A stretch of 64,000 bases of DNA from Cytophagales bacterium (GTDB taxonomy: Bacteria; Bacteroidota; Bacteroidia; Cytophagales; Spirosomataceae): contig RDXN01000033.1 of assembly GCA_004292855.1 (NCBI GenBank), positions 62,001 through 126,000 of the forward strand. Direction: 5' to 3'. The notes beneath the pieces were generated by a model, which did no database searches, was not told the DNA's origin, and saw only the letters and a list, made by a program, of their open reading frames with translations. Numbering within the stretch: the stretch's first letter is position 1; every line of letters starts with the position of its first letter. Position numbers and translations under genes: made by a program. This document shows, piece by piece, positions 27,126 to 35,456 of this stretch.

Positions 27126-27172
27126 TTTAGGGTCGGACCGCCGTTGCGGAGGGGTTGGGTTGGGGTGGGGTG
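27113..27172. repeat. C/G-rich repeat at the ends of two convergent genes
   Basis: CTCCCCTCCCC on the left faces GGAGGGGTTGGG and GGGGTGGGG on the right, an imperfect inverted repeat. It supplies the last residues and stop of the amidase and the last about 14 residues (TPPQPNPSATAVRP) and stop of the CpsB-like phosphatase. It resembles in composition the element inside hyuB at 5544. Confidence 0.6.
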
Positions 27173-27942
27173 CCATCCACTAAAAACGTCTTATTTCGTA
27201 GGGGTAACTGACTCAATTGCCGGTAAATGGGCGAGTGAATAAATGTGTCGAACAGGGTAAGGTCGCTGGGCGAGTGCAGGTCCGATCCTACAAAATCGAC
27301 CCACCGTTTACGCATCAGAAAATGGGCCTGTTTCTTAGCCGCTGAGCCATATTGGCCTACAAACGAACCCCAGTTTATCTGGAACAAACAGCCCAAATCG
27401 CGCATTTTGGCTAGCGTCTTCTCGTTTCCGGCATAGTAGGTGTAGCGTTCGGGATGCGCCAAAACGGGTTGGTAGCCTTTAATCTGCATCTGGAACAGAA
27501 CGGTGTCTAAAAAAACGGGCGGAGCCTCCCAACCTAGCTCAATCAGCACGTACCGTTGCCGCCCGAAACTGAGTAACTGACCGTCTTTGAGCAACTCCAG
27601 AAACAGATCATCAACCATATACTCAGCCGCAACATCAATGGTGAGGGGCAGTTTGTAATGCTCAATTAACTTACGCAAAGCCGCCTGCCCCGCCAAAAGT
27701 GAGGTGCGGGTGTTCGGAAAGCGTGACCTGTTGATGTGGGGGGTAGTCACAATATGCTGAATACCCCAATGAACAAACTGATTCAGGCAGGTTAAAACCT
27801 CTTCGTGTGTTGACAGACCATCATCGACCCCCGCAAGCAAATGGGAATGCACATCCATTGCCCAGCCAATAGGTTGGTCATCGGCTCGGAGGTTGGCTAA
27901 CCGGGTAGAAATGCGGTCTACTATTTGGTCGATAATGCTCAT
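27127..27942 (-). CDS. CpsB/YwqE-type tyrosine phosphatase (PHP fold)
   Basis: A 271-residue metal-dependent protein-tyrosine phosphatase of the CpsB/CapC/YwqE type, which dephosphorylates Wzc-like kinases and so controls capsule export. Metal-binding motifs are visible in order: MDVHSHLLAGVDDG, TTPHIN, AEYMVDD, LAHPERY and GSDLHS. It opens the polysaccharide locus and is divergent from the WecG-type transferase. Its expected substrate is the Tyr cluster of the kinase ending near 36151. The C-terminal about 14 residues are repeat-derived. Confidence 0.92.
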   Translation of the reverse strand: MSIIDQIVDRISTRLANLRADDQPIGWAMDVHSHLLAGVDDGLSTHEEVLTCLNQFVHWGIQHIVTTPHINRSRFPNTRTSLLAGQAALRKLIEHYKLPLTIDVAAEYMVDDLFLELLKDGQLLSFGRQRYVLIELGWEAPPVFLDTVLFQMQIKGYQPVLAHPERYTYYAGNEKTLAKMRDLGCLFQINWGSFVGQYGSAAKKQAHFLMRKRWVDFVGSDLHSPSDLTLFDTFIHSPIYRQLSQLPLRNKTFLVDGTPPQPNPSATAVRP

Positions 27943-28014
27943 TCACAAAGGTTAAAACCTGCTGAGAAGGTGTGTTTTAGGGGGATTTTAACGCAGTGTA
28001 GTATCCTGTAACGT

Positions 28015-28022
28015 ACATTTGA
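28015..28022 (+). promoter_or_regulatory. Candidate minus-7 promoter box TACATTTG
   Basis: Exact match to TAnnTTTG about 67 bases before the WecG-type transferase start. The minus-33 region holds only a T-rich stretch (TTTTA), so the match is partial. Confidence 0.4.
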
Positions 28023-28088
28023 GTTGTGGCTCAAAAATCGGGCCGCGTCCATCGGTTCACCCAAAATCAACGTTAAAACTGGCATCAA

Positions 28089-28841
28089 GTGTTACAAAGG
28101 AACGTTATAAGTCTAGATTTAGCACTGATCTCTTACCGAGAGTACATGCGGGCCGTACTCGACACCGCCCGGCAGCGAGTGTCGGCCTATGGTTGTTTTG
28201 CCAATGTACACATGGCCGTTGAGGCCGCACAGGACCCCCAATTTGCGCAAGCCGTAAACCGTGCCACCTGGGTCAGTGCCGACGGGGTGCCGCTTGCGTG
28301 GGCATTACGTTTGCTGTACGGCATCCGGCAGGACCGGATCACGGGCCTCGACGTATTGCCCGAGCTGCTGACCGAAGCCGCCAACGAACAAATTTCGGTT
28401 TATTTCTACGGGTCTACACCCGACCTGCTTGCCCAGTGCGCGGCTTTCTGCGCAAAACACCACCCCACGTTACGCATTGCCGGTATGCACGCCCCCCCGT
28501 TCCGGCCCCTCACAGCCGCCGAGGAGCAAGCCGACATCGACCGCATTCGCGAGTCGGGGGCGGGCATCGTGTTTGTGTCGCTCGGTTGCCCCAAGCAGGA
28601 AAAATGGATGGCCAGGGTGAGTAGCCGCATTCCGGCGGTGCTTCTGGGTATTGGTGGTGCATTGCCCGTAACCATTGGCGATGTGGCCCGTGCGCCCCGC
28701 TGGATGCAAAAGGCTGGTCTGGAGTGGCTCTTTCGCCTGGTTCAGGAGCCGCGTCGGCTCTTCAAACGCTATGTCTATACCAACACCCTGTTTGTTGGCT
28801 ACCTGCTCCGGCAACGCCTGATGGGTAACCTGCAACCGTAA
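28089..28841 (+). CDS. WecB/TagA/CpsF-family glycosyltransferase
   Basis: A 250-residue GT26 enzyme that adds a sugar, usually N-acetylmannosaminuronate, N-acetylmannosamine or glucose, to a lipid-linked intermediate in surface-polysaccharide synthesis. Conserved parts are the catalytic-region ADGVPLAWALRLLYG, VYFYGSTPD and LGCPKQEKWMARV, with GIGGALPVTIGD and the basic C-terminus that anchors it to the membrane. The frame has no upstream ATG, so GTG 28089 is the best start. The next glycosyltransferase follows 25 bases later. Confidence 0.92.
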   Translation: MLQRNVISLDLALISYREYMRAVLDTARQRVSAYGCFANVHMAVEAAQDPQFAQAVNRATWVSADGVPLAWALRLLYGIRQDRITGLDVLPELLTEAANEQISVYFYGSTPDLLAQCAAFCAKHHPTLRIAGMHAPPFRPLTAAEEQADIDRIRESGAGIVFVSLGCPKQEKWMARVSSRIPAVLLGIGGALPVTIGDVARAPRWMQKAGLEWLFRLVQEPRRLFKRYVYTNTLFVGYLLRQRLMGNLQP

Positions 28842-28866
28842 CTGACACTTCATAAAACCCCCATTC

Positions 28867-29841
28867 ATGACGCCCGCGCCTATCATTCTCTTTGCTTTCA
28901 AACGCCCCCACGAAGTTCAACAAACCCTGAATGCCCTCCGGGCTAATTATTTAGCCGCTGAAAGTGAATTATATGTGTTTGCCGATGGCCCCCGCAACGA
29001 GGCCGAAGCCGCTAAAGTAGCGACAACGCGGGTCGTTTTAGACGCCATTACCGGCTTCAAGGCCGTTCACCGGTTTTATAGCCCACACAACATCGGCTGT
29101 GCCGAGTCGGTTATTGCGGGCATCTCGCGGGTATTGCGCGAGCATCCGGCGGCTATCATCGTCGAAGACGATATTGTGAGCAGCCCCAACTTTCTCGACT
29201 TTATCAATCAGGGCCTCCGGCAATATGCCGACAACCCCCGCGTGTTTTCGGTAGGCGGTTACACGTTCCCGTTCCGACGCCCCGAAGGCTATACCGACGA
29301 TGGCTATTTCTTTGGCCGTACCTGCGCCTGGGGTTGGGGAATCTGGTCCGACCGCTGGTTTAAAGCCGATTGGGACCTAACCGATTGGGACACGTTCAGC
29401 AACGATGCAGCCGCGAAAGCTGCCTTCAACGAGGGCGGCAGCGACCGTTTCCGCATGCTCGAACGGGCCTACACCAAAGAGATCGACGCCTGGGACATTC
29501 GCCTGTGCTACGCAGAATTTCGGCAGGGGGGGGTCACGCTGTTTCCGACTGTTTCTAAAACGGTCAACATCGGCGTCGATTCGCCCGATTCTACCACGGA
29601 GATCGTCTTTGATCGGTACAAAACCCCCCTCGATCCGGGCACACAGCGCACGTTCACCTTACCCAACCCCGTAACCGTCAACGACGACTACGCCCGGCAG
29701 TTCCGGCATAAATTCAGCCTGCCCGTGCGGGCCTGGAACAAGCTGCGTACGCTCGCTCAGAATCTGGGTAGTTTGTTTTTGTCATCCCGACGCAGGAGGG
29801 ATCTAGCTCACTTACACACAACTTGGATGTTGACAAAGTAG
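28867..29841 (+). CDS. GT-A type glycosyltransferase of the polysaccharide locus
   Basis: A 324-residue nucleotide-sugar-dependent transferase with the GT-A fold: ILFAFKRPHEVQQTLNAL at the start, NIGCAESVIAGI, and IIVEDDIVSSPNFLDF carrying the acidic metal-binding motif. The W-rich FGRTCAWGWGIWSDRW segment is typical of capsule transferases in this group. The last about 20 residues (SSRRRRDLAH...) are encoded by the palindrome at 29772, which also supplies the stop, so the natural C-terminus was probably replaced. The sugar is unknown. Confidence 0.85.
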   Translation: MTPAPIILFAFKRPHEVQQTLNALRANYLAAESELYVFADGPRNEAEAAKVATTRVVLDAITGFKAVHRFYSPHNIGCAESVIAGISRVLREHPAAIIVEDDIVSSPNFLDFINQGLRQYADNPRVFSVGGYTFPFRRPEGYTDDGYFFGRTCAWGWGIWSDRWFKADWDLTDWDTFSNDAAAKAAFNEGGSDRFRMLERAYTKEIDAWDIRLCYAEFRQGGVTLFPTVSKTVNIGVDSPDSTTEIVFDRYKTPLDPGTQRTFTLPNPVTVNDDYARQFRHKFSLPVRAWNKLRTLAQNLGSLFLSSRRRRDLAHLHTTWMLTK

Positions 29842-29872
29842 ATCCCTCCTGCGTCGGGATGACAAAAACAAA
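29772..29872. repeat. Perfect 34-base inverted repeat (GTCATCCCGACGCAGGAG type)
   Basis: Bases 29772-29805 and 29839-29872 are exact inverted copies around a 33-base loop. The left arm and loop are translated as the end of the preceding glycosyltransferase. Repeats starting GTCATCCCGACG are, from general knowledge, common in Bacteroidota genomes. It could also act as a terminator-like hairpin between two transferase genes. Confidence 0.9.
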
Positions 29873-29899
29873 ATCGTCCAACTATTACCTATCCCAACC

Positions 29900-31090
29900 A
29901 TGCGCGTACTTTTACTACATAACTACTATCAACAAGCAGGGGGAGAAGACGCCATTTTTGAGCAGGAAGCCGAACTACTCCGACAAAACGGGGTTACGGT
30001 CGAAACCCTGATCTTTACCAACGATTCGTTCAATGGTTCGTGGGCGAGTAATTTGCAGTCGGCTATGATGGCGTTCTACAACGCCGACTCAGCCCGTCGG
30101 CTCGAAGAAGCTATTGATCGGTTCCGCCCCGACGTACTGCACATCCACAACTTGTTTTATACGGCCTCGCCCTCAGTAATTTTAGCGGCCCGGCAACGCG
30201 GTATCCCGGTCGTGATGACCCTGCACAATTATCGGCTTGTGTGTGCCAATGGGTTACTGATGCGCTCCGGGCAAACGCCCTGCGAGGATTGCCTTACGAG
30301 TGCTATTCCGTTGGCGGGTATCCGGCATGGCTGCTTCCGCGACTCGGCGGCCCAGTCGGCTCATCTAACCCTGCTCACGAGTGTGCATCGCCTGCACAAC
30401 ACTTGGAGGCAGGTGAACCGCTTTATCGTACTCACCGACTTTGCCCGCCAAACATTCATGCGGTCGTCGCTTCGGCTCAATGCCCATCAGATTACGGTGA
30501 AACCCAACGGCGTGCCCGAACTTGGCTTTTCGCCCATGAGTAACCGGGGCAACCATTACCTGTTCGTGGGGCGTTTGTCGGAAGAGAAAGGCGTTCGGGT
30601 TTTGCTCGATGCGGCTCGTCAGCAACCCTTCCCGTTGCATATTATTGGCGATGGACCACTGGCCGACTTAGTTCGGGAGGCCGTTCAAACGTTGAGTCAT
30701 GTGCAGTATTTGGGACCGCAGCCGCGCCCGGTGGTTGCGAAAGCCATGCAGGAGTGCCGGGCGTTGGTGGTTCCGTCGACATGGTACGAGGGATTACCCA
30801 CCGTGATTCTGGAGGGTTATTCGACGGGAACGCCTGTCATTTGTTCCGACCAGAAAAACCTGAATCAGATTGTGGAGCATAACAAAACGGGTATCCTGTT
30901 TCGTACGGGGAACGCTCAGGATTTGGTCCGAACCCTAACACAGTCACTCGATTTGAGTGAGGTAGCGAAAGGAGGTTACCAGAAATATTTGGCTAATTAT
31001 ACGCCTGAACGTTCGCTTCAGGGCTTGCAGCAGATTTACCAAGAGGTTGTTGCCGGGCAGCACGCCCCGACCACCGAAGCCCACGCCTGA
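29900..31090 (+). CDS. Glycosyltransferase family 4
   Basis: A 396-residue GT-B enzyme. The N-terminal domain has LLLHNYYQQAGGEDAIFEQE and VLHIHNLFYTASP. The donor-binding C-terminal domain has YLFVGRLSEEKGVRVLLDAA, HIIGDGPL and the E-x7-E region in VPSTWYEGLPTVILEGYSTG. It transfers a hexose-type sugar during repeat-unit assembly. Its 3' end overlaps the 3' end of the convergent GT2 gene by 98 bases, so both C-termini share DNA on opposite strands. Confidence 0.93.
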   Translation: MRVLLLHNYYQQAGGEDAIFEQEAELLRQNGVTVETLIFTNDSFNGSWASNLQSAMMAFYNADSARRLEEAIDRFRPDVLHIHNLFYTASPSVILAARQRGIPVVMTLHNYRLVCANGLLMRSGQTPCEDCLTSAIPLAGIRHGCFRDSAAQSAHLTLLTSVHRLHNTWRQVNRFIVLTDFARQTFMRSSLRLNAHQITVKPNGVPELGFSPMSNRGNHYLFVGRLSEEKGVRVLLDAARQQPFPLHIIGDGPLADLVREAVQTLSHVQYLGPQPRPVVAKAMQECRALVVPSTWYEGLPTVILEGYSTGTPVICSDQKNLNQIVEHNKTGILFRTGNAQDLVRTLTQSLDLSEVAKGGYQKYLANYTPERSLQGLQQIYQEVVAGQHAPTTEAHA

Positions 31091-31946
31091 GCGCGTAACC
31101 ACCCACAATGCGGAGCATGTCCATGCCAAAATAAAGTACCCCCAGCGGGGCATGCTTCCGTGCGAAACTCAGCCGGACAGGGTAGTTTATAGGCGATTTT
31201 ATTGACGTCAACGCTTGCTTGAATTCGTCAAACGAAGCCTGCCGCTTCACGTCGAAACCCGTTGCGTCGGCATACTCATACACCACACTATCGACCGATA
31301 CGACCATATCGAACCCGGCCTTGCGGGCACTTACAGTGAAGTCAATATCGGACATATAATGCTGGAACCTCTGTTCGTCGAACAAGCCGATAACCTCGAA
31401 AACCCGTTGTGGGATCAGCATTCCCCGCCCGGGCAGGCTTTGCGAAACCAAATACCGGCGGCTGTTTCGTAATGTTTCGTAGTTATTTCCGTATTGCGTT
31501 TTAGCCCAGTCGCTAATGTGTGGAAACCAGAGGTTGAGGCCCGTGCCGGCATAAAGCAAGCGGTCATGATTATTTACGTCGACCGAGATAGAACCTACAA
31601 TGCAGGGTTTGTTGGCCCAATAGGCAGCCAGCAGCGTTTCGAGGTAGTTGGGGGCAATTTCGGTGTCGTCGTTGAGGGTCAGAATGAAGTTGTCGGTGCG
31701 TTGGGGCCAATGTTCCTGTGCATACCGAATGCCCACGTTGGTAGCACCCGTCCACCACAACGACCCCGACCCCGCCAATACAATTACGTCGGGAAACTGC
31801 TCGTTGATAGCCTCCGCCGTACCGTCTGTTGAGCCATCGTCAACGACTACCGTTCGGAAGTTGGTAACGGTTTGCCGACTCAGGCAGGCCAGGCAATTCA
31901 GTGTGTGCTGTTTCCGGTTGTGAACCGGAATAACGACGTAAATCAT
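30993..31946 (-). CDS. Glycosyltransferase family 2
   Basis: A 317-residue GT2 enzyme: MIYVVIPVHNRKQHTLNCL, VVVDDGSTDGT, then ILTLNDDTEIAPNYLE with the D-x-D-like metal motif, and GRGMLIPQRVFEVIGLFDE, as in rhamnosyltransferase-like GT2 proteins. The start is fixed by the conserved N-terminus. It lies inside the end of the upstream polymerase gene (107-base same-strand overlap in another frame), and its last 98 bases are antisense to the GT4 gene. The final 25-30 residues look poorly conserved. Confidence 0.9.
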   Translation of the reverse strand: MIYVVIPVHNRKQHTLNCLACLSRQTVTNFRTVVVDDGSTDGTAEAINEQFPDVIVLAGSGSLWWTGATNVGIRYAQEHWPQRTDNFILTLNDDTEIAPNYLETLLAAYWANKPCIVGSISVDVNNHDRLLYAGTGLNLWFPHISDWAKTQYGNNYETLRNSRRYLVSQSLPGRGMLIPQRVFEVIGLFDEQRFQHYMSDIDFTVSARKAGFDMVVSVDSVVYEYADATGFDVKRQASFDEFKQALTSIKSPINYPVRLSFARKHAPLGVLYFGMDMLRIVGGYALRRGLRWSGRAARQQPLGKSAASPEANVQAYN

Positions 31947-33294
31947 ATGGGGATACCTCGTGTGGGCGTTGAGGCTTGGCTAATTTTATGAGTCGAATCA
32001 GGATATAAAGATACAGCAGAATACACAGACAACCTACTGTTACTGAACTTTGTCCGAACACCGATAGAACTAATAGGCCCCAGGTTACGCTGAGCAAAAT
32101 CAGGCTCGACTGGTTTCGGACGTTACTAATTTTGTAGGACAAATAGCTAATCACTACACCAAACAACGCAATCACGATCAGACCGTAAAATCCATACGCG
32201 AAATACAGCTCCGACGAGAACCCGGTACGGATACCGAGCGTGTTTTCCTCATCGAACAGGGTCATGAACGAGTAGGCACTGTCGTGTTTCACCAGATCCC
32301 ACTTATCATAGCCAACGAGTCGTAGAAAAGCTCCATTTACAAAACCGCCTATGGTACTGCTCAGGAAATTGTAGTTGGGTATCTCCCCTGGTTTAAACTC
32401 ATTTACGGCCCGGATATACTCCCGAAACTCGGCTCCCAATGGCAGACCATCGCGGGCAAAAAAGGAGTCTCCGGCATCGCCCAGGCGCAGGTTCTGGAGC
32501 AGCACGTAAAAGACCGTTGCAACAGCCAGCATCGTGAGCGTACTGCGGTTTATGGTGAGCGCACCTGCCATAATTTTACCGTACACGAATACGGCCAACA
32601 AGGCTGTGAGCAGGAATAGACGCTTGCTATCAATCGACATGATCAGCAATGACGCTGCCAACAGACAAAGCCAGAGTATTTTCCAGCCTTTCTTGCTGCT
32701 ACGCAGATAGCGGTCGTACATCAACACCGCAGCCACACAGTTCAAAAACCCGTAGCTATACAAAAACCCGTACTTGATTTCGTACATGATGTTGGTCACG
32801 TCGGTGCCCGCAAAGATCGGAATGAAACCAACCGCCCGGATAAAGTCGATGAACCAGAGCAGCGGAAACACAATGAGTACCCCTTCGAGCCAGCCTAAAT
32901 CCCGAATAAACAAACGACCTTGTGCCCGAACTTCAGGGGTCAGGGTAGGTGGGGGCGTAAGGAGGTCGTGCGCCAGCATACCCAGGCTCATACACGCCAG
33001 AAACAGGTTATAAATAATGCACCCCTCATCGACCGAGATGTAATAGGGGTTTACGTTGTAATACGTCAGAATTTTTAGCTCCCCTACGTAGAGCCAGCTA
33101 ATCCAGATAACCAGAAACGCTTTTGTGTAACGGTTTCGTAGGTAAAATACGGCAAACAGGGGAATCACTAAAATAGTATGGCAGAGCAACGAAGGGTATA
33201 AAAACTCTTCACTGTAGCCGAAAAGAAGCCGATACAGCAGGGGTGTGACCTGCACAAACCCAAAGCAGAGGAAAAACAATAGGGCTTTTTTCAT
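31840..33294 (-). CDS. Polysaccharide polymerase-like membrane protein (Wzy type)
   Basis: A 484-residue integral membrane protein with roughly ten or more hydrophobic helices and a long periplasmic loop around residues 270-370 (DAGDSFFARDG, SSTIGGFVNGAF, DSAYSFMTLFDEENT), the topology of O-antigen/capsule polymerases. Wzy proteins are too variable for a motif match, so the call rests on topology and on its place between flippase and transferase genes. The last about 35 residues overlap the GT2 start in another frame and look hydrophilic. An ancestral stop may have been lost. Confidence 0.72.
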   Translation of the reverse strand: MKKALLFFLCFGFVQVTPLLYRLLFGYSEEFLYPSLLCHTILVIPLFAVFYLRNRYTKAFLVIWISWLYVGELKILTYYNVNPYYISVDEGCIIYNLFLACMSLGMLAHDLLTPPPTLTPEVRAQGRLFIRDLGWLEGVLIVFPLLWFIDFIRAVGFIPIFAGTDVTNIMYEIKYGFLYSYGFLNCVAAVLMYDRYLRSSKKGWKILWLCLLAASLLIMSIDSKRLFLLTALLAVFVYGKIMAGALTINRSTLTMLAVATVFYVLLQNLRLGDAGDSFFARDGLPLGAEFREYIRAVNEFKPGEIPNYNFLSSTIGGFVNGAFLRLVGYDKWDLVKHDSAYSFMTLFDEENTLGIRTGFSSELYFAYGFYGLIVIALFGVVISYLSYKISNVRNQSSLILLSVTWGLLVLSVFGQSSVTVGCLCILLYLYILIRLIKLAKPQRPHEVSPYDLRRYSGSQPETAHTELPGLPESANRYQLPNGSR

Positions 33295-33307
33295 AACAAT
33301 GAACGAG

Positions 33308-34042
33308 TTAAACCATGTGGATTGACGATAAAGGGCGACCCTGTGCGTCGGTTAGTGCGTCAGCCTGTCCGTAAATACGCCCCCGCAACCAGTCGACGTT
33401 TGCTTTGATAGCCCGGGCGGGCATACCTGCCACAAGCGTATGGGCTAAAACGTTGCTTGTAACAATTGCACCGGTGCTAACAATGGCATTGTGGTCAATT
33501 TTTACCCCTTTCAGAATAACCGCATTGGCTCCCACCCAAACGTGATCGCCCAGCACAACGTTCTGAGCATAATTTATTCGCTGACCAGTTTGCGTGTTCA
33601 GGATCGAATGTGAGTCGCCAGTTCGGATTTCTATGCGTGACGAGAGCATGCAATCGTTGCCGAGCGTAATCGACTTATAGGGTTCACTCGCAGCCAAATG
33701 CGCATCTTCTATGGTGGTATTTGCCCCGATGCTAATGACGCAATTATGATCTTCAAACCAAAGCTCCCCGCCCGACATGCGGCAGTTTTCGCCAAACAGC
33801 AGGTGGTGATTGTCGCCCCGAATGTAAATAGTCAAATCGGATAGGCATGTGCCTTGCCCGATCTCGACCCGGTTATTGTTACCCCTGATATTGTAACGAA
33901 CGTTGAACAAAATGCCCCTGTTCACAATCCGGTTGCCCCGGCCCATAATCGGTACTTTCTGGGCGTGTCGGCGAACGAACTCAGCTAGCCAGTACAATAA
34001 GCGGTGCCGACGGACAAACGATTTCAGACGTACATACATCAT
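33308..34042 (-). CDS. Left-handed beta-helix (hexapeptide) acyltransferase
   Basis: A 244-residue acyltransferase of the CysE/LacA/LpxA superfamily. Hexapeptide-like turns run from about residue 40 to 215 (NNNRVEIGQGTCLSD, VISIGANTTIEDAHLAAS, NAVILKGVKIDHNAIVSTGA, HTLVAGMPARAIK). It probably O-acetylates a sugar in the polysaccharide repeat, using acetyl-CoA. The gene lies between the flippase and the polymerase on the same strand. Confidence 0.88.
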   Translation of the reverse strand: MMYVRLKSFVRRHRLLYWLAEFVRRHAQKVPIMGRGNRIVNRGILFNVRYNIRGNNNRVEIGQGTCLSDLTIYIRGDNHHLLFGENCRMSGGELWFEDHNCVISIGANTTIEDAHLAASEPYKSITLGNDCMLSSRIEIRTGDSHSILNTQTGQRINYAQNVVLGDHVWVGANAVILKGVKIDHNAIVSTGAIVTSNVLAHTLVAGMPARAIKANVDWLRGRIYGQADALTDAQGRPLSSIHMV

Positions 34043-34064
34043 GGAACTGCGTATCGCAAAGGAG

Positions 34065-35444
34065 TTAGGTAGTTAAGTTGGGTTTCGTTTGGGGGTTGGG
34101 TGAGGGCATGTTGCGGACGAGTTTTCGGTATTTCCGCCAGCAAACAAACAATATCGTGCTATTCCAGGCTGTGCCTGCTAGTACAACGCTAACCGGGCCA
34201 AGTTGCGCGTACCGGAACATAAACGTAACGAGAGCTATGTAGGCCACTACGCCCACTACTGAGATTATAACCAGTCCTTTAATCTGCCCCACGCCATTTA
34301 CAAACGAGTTGTAGTTGCTGAGGTAAATATAGCTTACTGTATACAAAGCCGTCCAGACGAGCATCTCGGTCGATACGTCCAGCTCTGTACGCAGCCAGAG
34401 TGGCAATACGATTCGTGCCGCCAGGAGCATCACCAACACGAGTACGACCATCAGGGCACTCACCTTGTTGAGTTGGCCCATTGTTCGCACAATCCAAGCT
34501 CGGTCGTTCTTGGTGTAGGCGTCGGTAAAGGCCGACCAATAGGGTGTTATCACGATCCCGTAGAGCATGATGACCACCCCAAAATACTTGTTCACAATGC
34601 TGTAGGGGCCAACCTGTCCCGATCCCACGAAGTAGGAGATGAACAGCCCGCCTGCCGTAAACACAAGCACACTGATGAGTTGCAGTACGAAAAACTGCCC
34701 CCCCTTGCTGAACATCTCGCGGGTGAGCGACCGACGCACTGACCGCAGCCGGGGCGCGATAACCGCGTAGTTGCGACTGAATAAATAGAGCGAAATCACC
34801 CCATACACTACGAGTGGGGCCAGCGTGTAAATATGCGCCATTGTGAGCAGTGACGAACTTGTCAGTTGCATGGCAGCGTATAAACAGATCAGCGTTAAAG
34901 CGTTGATAGCCAAGAGAATCCAACCCACGAAGGCGGCTCGCTGATTGGCCAGCAAAATGGCATTAACGGGCTTGAGGAACAACTGGACACTGAACCCAAT
35001 AAGGGTATAGGTGATAATGGCGTCGAGTTGGGCCGGGTTGGCGGTTTCGATGTTGAACATCGCGCACCAACTGGTGTAACAATTGACTCCCACGATTAGG
35101 GCAATCAAGACAAGCGCAACCACCCCCGACAAGGCATAGGTTGTGCTGACATACTGACGGGCGGTTTGATTATCGCCCGTGCCGAAATAGGCCACCAGGC
35201 TGTTACGTAACCCATTGCCAAAACTGACATCGACCAGGCTGAACCACGACGCCAGCGACGTGATGGTCATCCAGATGCCAAATTCGCTCATGGCGATGTA
35301 CCGAAGTGTGAGCGGAACCGCCACAAACCCAATCAGTACGCTCAGCCCTTTGACCAAAAACGACTCGGCCACGTTCCGGTACGTTACCAACGTGCGGGCG
35401 TCGATACGGCCTAATCGAATATTGGCAATAAATTGGGCAATCAT
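34065..35444 (-). CDS. Polysaccharide flippase (Wzx/RfbX type)
   Basis: A 459-residue, about 12-14-helix membrane protein of the MATE-like polysaccharide exporter group. FLVKGLSVLIGFVAVPLTLRY and SEFGIWMTITSLASWFSLVD near the start are typical of lipid-linked oligosaccharide flippases, as is the internal YSIVNKYFGVVIMLYG. It would move undecaprenyl-linked repeat units across the inner membrane for the Wzy-like polymerase encoded two genes downstream. Confidence 0.88.
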   Translation of the reverse strand: MIAQFIANIRLGRIDARTLVTYRNVAESFLVKGLSVLIGFVAVPLTLRYIAMSEFGIWMTITSLASWFSLVDVSFGNGLRNSLVAYFGTGDNQTARQYVSTTYALSGVVALVLIALIVGVNCYTSWCAMFNIETANPAQLDAIITYTLIGFSVQLFLKPVNAILLANQRAAFVGWILLAINALTLICLYAAMQLTSSSLLTMAHIYTLAPLVVYGVISLYLFSRNYAVIAPRLRSVRRSLTREMFSKGGQFFVLQLISVLVFTAGGLFISYFVGSGQVGPYSIVNKYFGVVIMLYGIVITPYWSAFTDAYTKNDRAWIVRTMGQLNKVSALMVVLVLVMLLAARIVLPLWLRTELDVSTEMLVWTALYTVSYIYLSNYNSFVNGVGQIKGLVIISVVGVVAYIALVTFMFRYAQLGPVSVVLAGTAWNSTILFVCWRKYRKLVRNMPSPNPQTKPNLTT

Positions 35445-35456
35445 GCAGTCAGGTGC

